Source: an uncultured Bacteroidia bacterium (GTDB lineage Bacteria; Bacteroidota; Bacteroidia; Bacteroidales; UBA932). From it: a stretch of 17,853 bases of DNA. Positions 8,101 to 14,843 of this stretch are shown one piece after another (positions within the stretch are counted from its first letter, which is position 1; the number at the start of each line of letters is the position of its first letter). Location: positions 1 to 17,853 of the forward strand of contig CACXHM010000158.1 of NCBI GenBank assembly GCA_902767465.1, in the 5' to 3' direction. The translations under genes were made by a program, and so were the position numbers. Below the pieces are notes generated by a model. The model was not told where the DNA came from and ran no database searches. It worked only from the letters and a program-made list of their open reading frames with translations.

Positions 8101-8833
8101 CTGCCACCTGGTCGTAGAGCGAAGATACAGAAGGCGCTTCAGTCTGTTCCGTACCGGATTCCGGCACAGGAAGTACGGAAGATGAAGAGGAGCCTGCATC
8201 GGCAGATGATGCGGTCTGCACGGGAGTTTTCTTGTTGGAATCGAAGTTATACTGTACACCAACGGTTGCCGTGCCGAGTGCGAAAAGTCCCGGCATGTCC
8301 AGTCCTGTAAAACGCTGTCCGGTAATCATGGCGCGAAGATCAACCACCGCAGCCCAGTTGCTTCCCAGACGGAAGGTGTTGACAAGTCCGGCACCGGCAC
8401 CGATGCTGGTGTAGCCATTTCCACTGTAGCTTGCTCCGGAAACATAGGCATCGAGGCCATAAAAGCTCCCCTTGGGAGTTCCGAAGAGGAGCCCGGGAAC
8501 ATCTACGATGAAATCGACAGGAATTGCTGTCGCCCAATAATTATCTGTGCCCCAGAAACCTGCACCCTGAAAGCTCTGTATTCCGAGACGTACCCCGAAA
8601 GCCGGGCTTATCCACTTCCCACCATATATCTGGAAGGCAGGGAAAGCCGCCTTCAACTGAGGATTAGACTTAAAACCGTCACCTCCGACATTGAAACCTG
8701 TGCCGGCACCGGCAAACCAGCCGGAACCGAGGGGAAGGGCATCCGTGGCGCCGGGCCTGCCGTCATCGGCGGAAAGTCTGGCCGACATACAAAGTGCAGC
8801 CAGGAAAAAGCAGAATATGTATTTTTTGAACAT
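5171..8833 (-). CDS. TonB-dependent receptor with extra N-terminal small beta-barrel
   Basis: This outer-membrane importer of 1220 residues starts with a Sec signal peptide, MFKKYIFCFFLAALCMSARL. Residues about 35-197 look like a complete OmpA/opacity-type barrel: alternating Gly/aromatic strands from GWFAGAGTGFNVGGDG to a final strand TATVGVQYNF. A Ser/Pro/Thr-rich linker follows (198-258). Residues 262-345 form a carboxypeptidase-regulatory-like domain (GGVKGTVINRNDRQPVENAK, then SQDGTFSIGNLPDGMYTL). The plug spans about 350-475, with RFKQRGYNSESQEVYLAGVK and GGYNGTTNVAG. The main barrel runs from about 476 to the terminal aromatic Phe of LNVYFRF. The start is 1 base after the stop of the EEP enzyme gene and the DUF5689 lipoprotein follows after 4 bases, so the three are coupled. 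No SusD-like gene is adjacent. The cargo is not readable from the sequence; the neighbours suggest products of nucleic-acid breakdown. Confidence 0.92.
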   Translation of the reverse strand: MFKKYIFCFFLAALCMSARLSADDGRPGATDALPLGSGWFAGAGTGFNVGGDGFKSNPQLKAAFPAFQIYGGKWISPAFGVRLGIQSFQGAGFWGTDNYWATAIPVDFIVDVPGLLFGTPKGSFYGLDAYVSGASYSGNGYTSIGAGAGLVNTFRLGSNWAAVVDLRAMITGQRFTGLDMPGLFALGTATVGVQYNFDSNKKTPVQTASSADAGSSSSSVLPVPESGTEQTEAPSVSSLYDQVAADIARQHDSSGVPGTYTGGVKGTVINRNDRQPVENAKLSLFSGASLVGEGITSQDGTFSIGNLPDGMYTLMIESPDYLQQQVGVTVNDGYVKNMFNISLSGARKTEEVEDVALAEFDMDDSGFNDNSAVLFDSNDIFTNIAGFGFSSVRFKQRGYNSESQEVYLAGVKMNDALTGYGPYSLWSGLNEAMRSKDTSVGMDAADYALGGYNGTTNVAGTASSVRKGLRGSVLTNSALYRLRLMGSYATGLMDNGWAFAVNASARLGGNDWIDGVYYRSFAYYLAADKVFDDTHKLGFVFFATPGQRGAQNASTQEVYDLVGSNMYNSNWGYQNGKVRNARVRKTHEPVALVKYDFTPSERFELSATALYRFGKNGYTALDWYDAYDPRPDYYRNLPSYFFMANTDYGRANFTKYAAATESWSHPSDYPNTTHINWDRLYNVNRQNIETYGARSKYVQEERHIDQNDFNFALNSKWRPLDWLTVTGGANLKINRTRYYKQIADLLGGEYFVNIDNFAEREFGAEAYKLQNDLDYYLSHSNQSEILHAGDRYGYDYYANVRNFGVWANARFAYGNLSGYLGGRVGYSQLWREGLVRKGLFPGTVEEIADLNARYGTSMTAVIDPVTGKAVTSFGKSETVSTPTGAVKANLNYILGGNMRVYANAGYFVDAPTFNQSFVSARTRNTVTPGLESIKALASDINWQYSGSGYNARVTAYYSRIWDQSKVMSAYDDIQNAFSNYVLTGIGERHYGVELGVKVPTPIPNLSAQGALSAGRAEYVSDPNMVQTIDNSAEPVSFGGKTTIPVSYWSQSPVYKKDDYGNITGEIDHYQRHRVPSTPQLAASLGLNYNINYWFFELDGQYFAESYLDMNPLYRTDYATAGPDNIVTPKEIEYMTAQEKFDPVFLVNLSVGKSWYIRYKYQFGFSLNARNMLNNRKVKTGGYEQTRMVDNTVSKENYYKFDPKYFYMAGFNYMLNVYFRF

Positions 8834-8834
8834 A

Positions 8835-9908
8835 CTATTTTGAAACTACTATATAGGTGGGATAATGGTCGGAATATCCGCCCACAAAAGCTCCGTTGCT
8901 GAAGGTGCGGAAAGGAGTTCCTTTGTACTGACCGCTCTGATTTGTCATGAACGGCTTGCTGAACACACGACCGTAATATTTCTTCTTCACTATCGGACGT
9001 ATCTGGAAAGTCCCCTTGGGAGCATTTGCAAGGGCGTTGTTTACAAGGATGATATCGTAGATATTGTTCTCCCCGCGATAATACAAGGAGCTATAGCCTG
9101 CTTTCAGCATGCTGAGGAAAGGGGAGAAAAAGTCTTCATCACCTACTTCCAAGATCTTTTCTTTTCCACGCATGAATTCGGTCATGCTTGGATCGGTAGG
9201 ATTGTCGTTCATATCTCCCATCACCACTATCTTGATGCCGGGAAATTCTTTCTGCAGCCGCATTGCACGCTGATAGATAATCTCCGCTCCGCGCGGACGC
9301 AGGTCCGCCCCCTTGCCACCGAGGCGCGAAGGAAGGTGAGTAACGAAAAAAGCAAACATCTCCCCGTCGATAGTTCCGCGCACCATGAGCACATCACGGG
9401 TACGGAAATTATCCTTTTCTTCCTGTGTCCATGCGCTCCAGTCGATGCGCGATGGAGAAAAAGTGAAAGGGATGCTTTCGCTTGTTATATATTTGAAAAT
9501 CTCCGGCCTGTAAAACAGGGCCACATCAACGCCACGACGGTCGGGACCGTCATAATGAACTATCTGATAGTTCGCTTCCGCGATTTCAGGTTGGCTCACA
9601 AGATCTTCAAGCACGTGGCGGTTCTCGATTTCAGATACTCCCAGCACTGCATGCCAGCATCCGTTGTCCTCTTTCATGGCCCGGATCACCGAAGCCATAT
9701 TGTGAAGTTTCTTGTTATACTTGGCTTCCGTCCATTGGTTCTGCCCGTCCGGAAGGAACTGATAATCGTTCTTGCCCTCGTCGTGATACGTGTCGAAAAG
9801 GTTCTCGAGGTTATAGAACCCGATCACATGGCTGCGGACTTTTCCTTGCACAAGCAGGCCTGGAACACAGACAAGGACCAACAATACTGTGAGTAATCGT
9901 CTTTTCAT
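8835..9908 (-). CDS. Secreted endonuclease/exonuclease/phosphatase (EEP) family phosphodiesterase
   Basis: The protein has 357 residues and belongs to the DNase I-like EEP superfamily of metal-dependent phosphodiesterases. All catalytic motifs are visible in order: Asn33 in FYNLENLFD, Glu93 in GVSEIEN, RRGVDVALFYRP at 124-135, His191 in THLPSR, Asp232 and Asn234 in GDMNDNP, Asp285 in YDIILVN, and Ser346-Asp347-His348 in GYSDHYPTY. It should therefore be active, on nucleic acid or a phosphodiester; the family also contains phosphatases, so the substrate is not proven. MKRRLLTVLLVLVCVPGLLV is a signal peptide, probably cleaved near residue 22, giving a periplasmic or exported soluble enzyme rather than a typical lipoprotein. 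The ATG at 9908 is 10 bases after the NUC1 gene stop and the gene ends 1 base before the receptor ATG. Linkage to nucleases and a receptor favours a role in degrading extracellular nucleic acid. Confidence 0.93.
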   Translation of the reverse strand: MKRRLLTVLLVLVCVPGLLVQGKVRSHVIGFYNLENLFDTYHDEGKNDYQFLPDGQNQWTEAKYNKKLHNMASVIRAMKEDNGCWHAVLGVSEIENRHVLEDLVSQPEIAEANYQIVHYDGPDRRGVDVALFYRPEIFKYITSESIPFTFSPSRIDWSAWTQEEKDNFRTRDVLMVRGTIDGEMFAFFVTHLPSRLGGKGADLRPRGAEIIYQRAMRLQKEFPGIKIVVMGDMNDNPTDPSMTEFMRGKEKILEVGDEDFFSPFLSMLKAGYSSLYYRGENNIYDIILVNNALANAPKGTFQIRPIVKKKYYGRVFSKPFMTNQSGQYKGTPFRTFSNGAFVGGYSDHYPTYIVVSK

Positions 9909-9918
9909 TTTTTAAAAT

Positions 9919-11130
9919 TTAATTGGTTGACCACCAATAAGGAAGATCAGAAGGTTTTTCCGTTTCAATGGTTTCTGCGACAGAAGCGCCCACCAGTTTC
10001 GGAAGATTGACAAAGAAATCAATTCCAGTCTCTTGCTCAAGTTCGCGCACAGAAAGCGACATGCTCCTGTTCACTACACGGTCGGAATTCTCATCGGAAT
10101 GTTCGAGATACACCGCACAGGCATTGTAGCCCGAATGTCCGAAAGTTCCGTTGGGATTATATCGCAGCACCGCTTTGAAATAAGCTGAGGGCGAAACCAC
10201 TCTCTTACCCGTATTGTCGGATGCAACCCCCATGCTTGGTTCTACTACGCACCCTGTCACCACGTAGAGCGTATCACACGACCTTGCCCATGCCCTGATA
10301 CGATCCTCCAATTTCGCCCAGACCCCCGAGTTGAAATCTCCGAGCTGTGGAGTCATGTTGGTGCCGTAGAAAGTTTCCCTGTTGGCAAGCGGCCGGTAAC
10401 GGTCGGCCGAAGGGATCTGGTGTCCCCTGTTCACTCCACGCAGACCATGGTAATTCCCGGAAGACAGGATTGCCTGATCGGATGCCGGCATGAGAGGATC
10501 CGCCGACCAGGCATTGCTGCGTTTTCCGCTTCCTCCTATAAGGGCGGAATTCAACGGATATGCGACCCACACCGCAACTTTCGACGAATAGTCGTAATAG
10601 TACGAGTAATTGCGGGTCCTTTTACCGTCCATCGTCATGGGGTGGTGATAGAAATCCAGTCCGTCACCAGCGTCGGTAGCGGGAAGTTCGAGCCACCCGG
10701 CCGTAGTAGCAGACACACCCATACGGGTTTCGGACGGATTGTCAGAGTCGGTGCCCTTTTGGAAAATATCTATCGCAGCCTTTCCGAATTTATCGGTAAC
10801 GGTGAGCGTTACAGCCCTTTGTGTTTTAGAAGGATTTGCCTTGCAAAACAGGAGCTGGGCACCGGAATCTCCGCTCCCCTCATAATTGGTAAGGGAAGCC
10901 CATTCGGCCGTTTCTCCATCGTAGCTCAGTTCAAGGGTCCAGTCCGTCCGGGATTTTACATAAATGAATATGTCTTCACCCTTTTGTTCCAACAGTTCCT
11001 TTTCCGCACTGATGGAAGGCGGGGTCGAAGGACCTTCATCTTTGCCGCCGCACGAAACGAATGTCAGCGACAGCGCGAAAAGCACTGCCGCCGGCATTGA
11101 TGATTCAATTCTTAAAAAGCGCCGGAACAT
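9919..11130 (-). CDS. BACON-domain lipoprotein with DNA/RNA non-specific endonuclease domain (NUC1), copy closest to the receptor
   Basis: The 403-residue product has a lipoprotein signal ending in TFVSC (Cys27), then GGKDEG, an acidic export-type motif. The ATG at 11130 keeps Arg residues at 3, 4 and 7 and lies 2 bases after the previous gene; the ATG at 11097 would lose them. Residues 38-126 form a BACON (beta-sandwich) domain, with DWTLEL, the late Thr/Val strands and a final DIFQKG. The nuclease domain covers about 145-385. It has VNRGHQIPSADR, so catalytic His237 is kept but the usual Asp of DRGH is Asn234. TNMTPQLGDFNSGVWAKLED supplies Asn258, Asn267 and Glu275, the last two matching the magnesium-site Asn119 and Glu127 of Serratia nuclease in spacing. 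Of the three paralogues here it is closest to the canonical enzyme and is most likely active on DNA and RNA at the cell surface. Confidence 0.92.
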   Translation of the reverse strand: MFRRFLRIESSMPAAVLFALSLTFVSCGGKDEGPSTPPSISAEKELLEQKGEDIFIYVKSRTDWTLELSYDGETAEWASLTNYEGSGDSGAQLLFCKANPSKTQRAVTLTVTDKFGKAAIDIFQKGTDSDNPSETRMGVSATTAGWLELPATDAGDGLDFYHHPMTMDGKRTRNYSYYYDYSSKVAVWVAYPLNSALIGGSGKRSNAWSADPLMPASDQAILSSGNYHGLRGVNRGHQIPSADRYRPLANRETFYGTNMTPQLGDFNSGVWAKLEDRIRAWARSCDTLYVVTGCVVEPSMGVASDNTGKRVVSPSAYFKAVLRYNPNGTFGHSGYNACAVYLEHSDENSDRVVNRSMSLSVRELEQETGIDFFVNLPKLVGASVAETIETEKPSDLPYWWSTN

Positions 11131-11132
11131 CG

Positions 11133-14100
11133 TTATTTGATGACGACTTCCACCGCCGTGATCTGCACCTGGGCATTGGTCGCGCCAGTAGTCGAAGCCA
11201 CGTCAAAAGATGCGCTTGTTCCACTGAGCTTGAAAAGTGTCCCGGATGCGACGTTATCTTCAGAAGCTTTCAATACTCCGCCGTTTTTGACATTATAAGA
11301 GAACTTTACGGATACGAGTTCCTTGCCGTTCGCGGTTGAAAGGGTAATTTTCGCACTGTCCGACTGATAAAGCCTCCAATCAGGGGTATCGGTGGTGACA
11401 CTATAAAACTTTCCATTGTTACCTTTCTCATTTACAGAAAGGGTGATGTCATCGGAAAGTTTAAGGGAAACGACCGCGGTTCCATTTGAAGTAACTTCGT
11501 ATTTTTTGACCATATCCGCCATGGATACAGTGACGGTCTGATTATCGCCACCGCCTGTGGAAGGATCGGCAACTTTGGCCTGGGTAATGGTAACCGTAAC
11601 GGCGTCCACTCCCTCTCCGGTGAGGGTTACGGTGTAAGTTTTGGCATTTTCAGTGTCCGTATTGGCCGCGAAGCTCACCTTGACCGAGCCGTTGCCCTCG
11701 CCGGAAGTCTTGTCAAGCTCGGCGCCGGCGCTCACGGAAGCCTGCCATGCCACATTGGAAGTAATGCTGACCGTGGCTTCAGTAGCGGCTGCACCGACAG
11801 AAACCTCTGATTTGTCCACTTTGAGGGTCGGCTTGGCTTCTCCTACAGTCTCATGACGGACATAATAGAACTGATGGAAATTGTTCTTGGAATGCCAGGA
11901 GCCATAATAACCATATACGGTGACCTTCTCTCCTTCGGCGAGCGTTTCCTTAACCGCGTTGGGAAGATCCTGCAGCGAAATGTAGTTGTTGGCTCCCTCG
12001 GGAGTGAACTGCACATAGTTTCCGTTGAAGGTCACCTCAGCCGTGAACTTGGCATAGAAGGGAGAATTGTCGGCAGATTTTGCATAATCGCTGTTGAGTA
12101 CAGCCCCAGTGAGTTCTACCGGCTCCGGATAGGGAACGGTATTGCCCTCTGAAACAACCTTCTCCACTTTCGGGCTGGCCAGTTCCAACAAACCGTTGTA
12201 CCATGAAGTCTTGCCGGAAAGGTTGAGTTTCTCACCGATCTTGCGGCCGTGGGACGTACTGTTTGCCCACACGTAAATAGCGTATTTGCCGTCGGTCACG
12301 ATGTAGTTTTTGTAGCCCACTTCGGAAACGGTCACATTATACAGCTCTACCTCCGTGCCGTTTGCCACATCCCAGCAGGTCGCCTTGATGTCGGTGACTG
12401 TACTCTCGTCGATGGCCTTTGCCTGGGTAACGGTCACCACAGCATTGTCAACACCGTTCGCAGAAACGGTAAGATGGGCAACAACTTCGTTCTCGAGGCT
12501 TTCATTTGCCGGGAAGCTTACAGTAACTTCAGCCGTACCTTCACCGGATGCGGGATTCACCGTGAAGGCGTTGTTGTCACTTGCAATCGTCCACGCAACA
12601 TTCGACTGTACCGTGAACTTCGCACTGGTTTCATCAGCCTTTACAGACACTGACTCCGGAGACACTGCAAGGCGTGCCTCTACATCTGCACCATAGGTAA
12701 TACCTATCTGCTGAATACGGTAATTGCCTTTGTCAAGAGGATAGGTGAATTTAAGTTTTGAAGCGGCGCCGGTCCATACAAGCTTTGGAGCACCGGTAGG
12801 ATCCAAAGTTGCTTCACCGGAATCGAAAAGTTTGGCCACATCAGCCTCCACAGGGCTGTAGGTGCCATTATTGTCGGAAGGAGCAAACAGGAATTCAATT
12901 TTTTCGATTTTGCGCGAAGTGCTGATTTCCACGTATCCGTCCTTGTAAATCCTTACTGCAGATCCTGCATTATAGTATTTTCCTGTGTTGCCGCCTCCCA
13001 GGAAGGAAATGGAAGCGTCTCCAACCACCACAGGGCTGGTGAGAGGACTTCCGTTCTCCACTTTCTGGTCATGCGCCACATTTGCGGCGATAAACACGTC
13101 GTCACCGGAAACTTCCGCTTCAACCGGGATGTAAGTAGCCTCTCCGCTGACGCTCACGGCAATGAACTGATGGTAATGATTCTTGCTTTCCCATCCTGTA
13201 TAGTAACCGAGGAGTTCCACCTCGTTGCCTTCGCCCCAATCGGTTCCGGATTCATCCTGGAACATGGCTGAAGGAGCGCTCACAAGAGAGATGTAGCCAT
13301 CGTAACCCTCAACCAGGAACTGAGTATAATTTCCGTCCTTGTGAACTGTAGCGGTAGCCTTGGCATAGATGGGGAACCACTTGCCGCCGTTGATACCTTC
13401 GAATCCTGTTGATTCTTCAGTAGTTGCAGCCTTGGTAACCGCTTCGGTGAGAACCGCCGGAGTAAGGTCAAGAGGCGTTTCAGGATATTTGGGAGTCGCG
13501 GTTCCGGTCTTCTTTTCGCTCGGACCGGAAATCTCATATTCACCCCAATAATACTGGAATGTACCGATGATCGAGACCTTGTCACCTATGGCGAGTTTAG
13601 CGTCGCTGCCCTTGTAAACGTAGATATGGTTGGTTCCGTCAGAAATGACGTATCCCCTGGTATTAACAGCCGTTACAGTTGCATTGAGGATAGTCACGCT
13701 GGTGCCGGAAGGCTGGCTGATGATGGTTGCGAGATCTGTCACCTCATCGCTGTCCGGAATAAACTCGGAAGCGTCAAGTCCAAGATCCACCGCTGACGAG
13801 AAGTCAAGGGCGGTCCCGCCCGCAGAGGCGATAAGCTGCACGTCATCGATGCTATACGCATTGGTGGGAAGCACTTCGGGAATCTTGAAAACTACAGTAA
13901 GGTTTTCAGTGCCTGCAGGAACTGCGAAAGATGCCGAGGCAAGATCCCAATTGCCGATGGGGTCGGTGCCGGTTGCGAATGAGTACGGAACTTCTACCCC
14001 CTTGAGGCCATCGATACTCACATAAACCTTGAACTCCCCGTGGTTAAAAGTGTTGTCTTTGTCGTCCTGGCTGTAGCGCTGTCCACCGAAAGACAATGAA

Positions 14101-14753
14101 AAACCAGTCTTGCCTCCGGTAGCGATATTCTTTATAGCAAACAGACCCTGCTTTCCAAAGAAGAGTTTGTTCTTGCCCGACCCTGCGTAAAGAGAGTATC
14201 CGGCAGTATCATTGGAAAGCTTTCCGCTGTTGCGGACCGACATGGTCTTGTACTCATACTTGACACCTTCGATTCCGTTTCCGGATTCATTCTGCCAGCA
14301 GTCGGTCTGGTCAAGATACGGCCAGGAATCATTCACCTTGGCGACATCTGTCTTGTCAAAATCGTTCTTGTAAACAAGAGCATCGGTGGCAGAACCGGCT
14401 TCGCCCTCCTGGTTCACGATGAGAACCGCATCACTGAAACCAATGGTGAACTTCACCTTATCCGTGCGGTCGATACCCGGATTGGCCTTTGCCGTAATAG
14501 TGATTTTTCTTTTGGAAGAAGATCCCTTGCCGCTGCGGGGTTCAACATTAAGCCAGTCGGGATATTCAACAGTCCAGTCACGCGTCGCCCTGAGATCTAT
14601 GGTTTGAGATGCTCCCGATTCGGAAGACAAAGTGATCTCACCAGGATCTATCGAAATGTCAGCCGCACCGAGGTTATCCTCTTTCGGCTCACAGGAATTA
14701 AGAGCAGTTAACGCAGCCAAGGCTGCTACTGCAAATATTTTTGAAAGTTTCAT
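11133..14753 (-). CDS. Giant multi-domain lipoprotein: BACON, OB-fold-like and beta-sandwich modules
   Basis: This 1206-residue lipoprotein (signal MKLSKIFAVAALAALTALNSC, Cys21, then EPKEDN) has no recognisable catalytic motif. In order I see: BACON domain 1 (32-116); a jelly-roll-like domain (125-310) with YSIDDVQL at its end; an OB-like unit (338-413, NATVTAVNTRGYVISDG); a second small barrel (457-535, ending GYYTGWESKNHYHQF); a beta sandwich (545-690); BACON 2 (693-780); an OB-like unit (785-866, NVTVSEVGYKNYIVTDG); a barrel ending GYYGSWHSKNNFHQF (897-968); BACON 3 (975-1060); and a C-terminal sandwich (1070-1206). The OB pair is a clear internal duplication. OB folds often bind nucleic acid, and the gene is flanked by nucleases, so a surface capture or scaffold role is inferred. 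It begins a tightly packed run (2-base gap to the next gene) and has a candidate promoter and inverted repeat upstream. Confidence 0.88.
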   Translation of the reverse strand: MKLSKIFAVAALAALTALNSCEPKEDNLGAADISIDPGEITLSSESGASQTIDLRATRDWTVEYPDWLNVEPRSGKGSSSKRKITITAKANPGIDRTDKVKFTIGFSDAVLIVNQEGEAGSATDALVYKNDFDKTDVAKVNDSWPYLDQTDCWQNESGNGIEGVKYEYKTMSVRNSGKLSNDTAGYSLYAGSGKNKLFFGKQGLFAIKNIATGGKTGFSLSFGGQRYSQDDKDNTFNHGEFKVYVSIDGLKGVEVPYSFATGTDPIGNWDLASASFAVPAGTENLTVVFKIPEVLPTNAYSIDDVQLIASAGGTALDFSSAVDLGLDASEFIPDSDEVTDLATIISQPSGTSVTILNATVTAVNTRGYVISDGTNHIYVYKGSDAKLAIGDKVSIIGTFQYYWGEYEISGPSEKKTGTATPKYPETPLDLTPAVLTEAVTKAATTEESTGFEGINGGKWFPIYAKATATVHKDGNYTQFLVEGYDGYISLVSAPSAMFQDESGTDWGEGNEVELLGYYTGWESKNHYHQFIAVSVSGEATYIPVEAEVSGDDVFIAANVAHDQKVENGSPLTSPVVVGDASISFLGGGNTGKYYNAGSAVRIYKDGYVEISTSRKIEKIEFLFAPSDNNGTYSPVEADVAKLFDSGEATLDPTGAPKLVWTGAASKLKFTYPLDKGNYRIQQIGITYGADVEARLAVSPESVSVKADETSAKFTVQSNVAWTIASDNNAFTVNPASGEGTAEVTVSFPANESLENEVVAHLTVSANGVDNAVVTVTQAKAIDESTVTDIKATCWDVANGTEVELYNVTVSEVGYKNYIVTDGKYAIYVWANSTSHGRKIGEKLNLSGKTSWYNGLLELASPKVEKVVSEGNTVPYPEPVELTGAVLNSDYAKSADNSPFYAKFTAEVTFNGNYVQFTPEGANNYISLQDLPNAVKETLAEGEKVTVYGYYGSWHSKNNFHQFYYVRHETVGEAKPTLKVDKSEVSVGAAATEATVSITSNVAWQASVSAGAELDKTSGEGNGSVKVSFAANTDTENAKTYTVTLTGEGVDAVTVTITQAKVADPSTGGGDNQTVTVSMADMVKKYEVTSNGTAVVSLKLSDDITLSVNEKGNNGKFYSVTTDTPDWRLYQSDSAKITLSTANGKELVSVKFSYNVKNGGVLKASEDNVASGTLFKLSGTSASFDVASTTGATNAQVQITAVEVVIK
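11850..12401 (-). repeat. Second copy of the OB-like duplicated unit
   Basis: This segment encodes residues 785-968 of the giant lipoprotein. It mirrors residues 338-535: both have an OB-like start (NVTV / NATV followed by YIVTDG / YVISDG), then NYVQF / NYTQF, YISL, and GYYGSWHSKNNFHQF / GYYTGWESKNHYHQF. DNA similarity is still visible, for example gaactgatgg at 11868-11877 and 13165-13174. The two copies have diverged, so this is an old in-gene duplication. Confidence 0.75.
13149..13742 (-). repeat. First copy of the OB-like duplicated unit
   Basis: This segment encodes residues 338-535 of the giant lipoprotein, the counterpart of the copy at 11850-12401. It contains an extra loop of about 10 residues (ESTGFEGINGGKW) before the second barrel and a Trp-rich QYYWGEYEISG stretch at the end of the OB unit (the other copy has TSWYNGLLELAS). 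Confidence 0.75.
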
Positions 14754-14787
14754 AATTGTTGGTTATTACATTGCTTATTAAAGTCTT

Positions 14788-14818
14788 CAAATATCGCGAT
14801 TTTTTCCGTACAGTGCAA
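14788..14818 (-). promoter_or_regulatory. Candidate internal promoter for the giant lipoprotein and following genes
   Basis: In the 90-base gap between the second NUC1 gene and the giant lipoprotein gene, the minus strand reads GATATTTG at 14795-14788. This differs by one base from the Bacteroides -7 box TANNTTTG. TTG lies at 14818-14816 as the -33 box, with 20 bases between. The -7 box ends 34 bases before the ATG at 14753. It could allow the run from the giant lipoprotein to the DUF5689 gene to be transcribed separately from the two upstream nucleases. Confidence 0.45.
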
Positions 14819-14825
14819 TACTGTA
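14809..14825. promoter_or_regulatory. Perfect inverted repeat over the -33 region (possible operator)
   Basis: TACAGT at 14809-14814 and ACTGTA at 14820-14825 form a perfect inverted repeat with a 5-base spacer. It covers the candidate -33 box of the internal promoter. It is not followed by a T run on either strand, so it is unlikely to be a terminator. A dimeric repressor or activator site is possible, but six-base arms can arise by chance. Confidence 0.35.
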
Positions 14826-14843
14826 GAAGGAAAAATCATTTTT

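Noticed and set aside
8865..9896. Long plus-strand open frame (343 codons) opposite the EEP gene
   Set aside because: It lies fully antisense to a gene with every catalytic motif of its family, and its translation shows no recognisable domain or codon pattern. It is a shadow frame.
11850..13742. In-gene repeats as a phase-variation or recombination site
   Set aside because: The two copies have diverged at DNA level and no invertase or short identical tandem repeats are present.
14809..14825. The TACAGT/ACTGTA repeat as a terminator of the second NUC1 gene
   Set aside because: The stem is only 6 bp and is followed by A-rich sequence on the minus strand, not by a T run.
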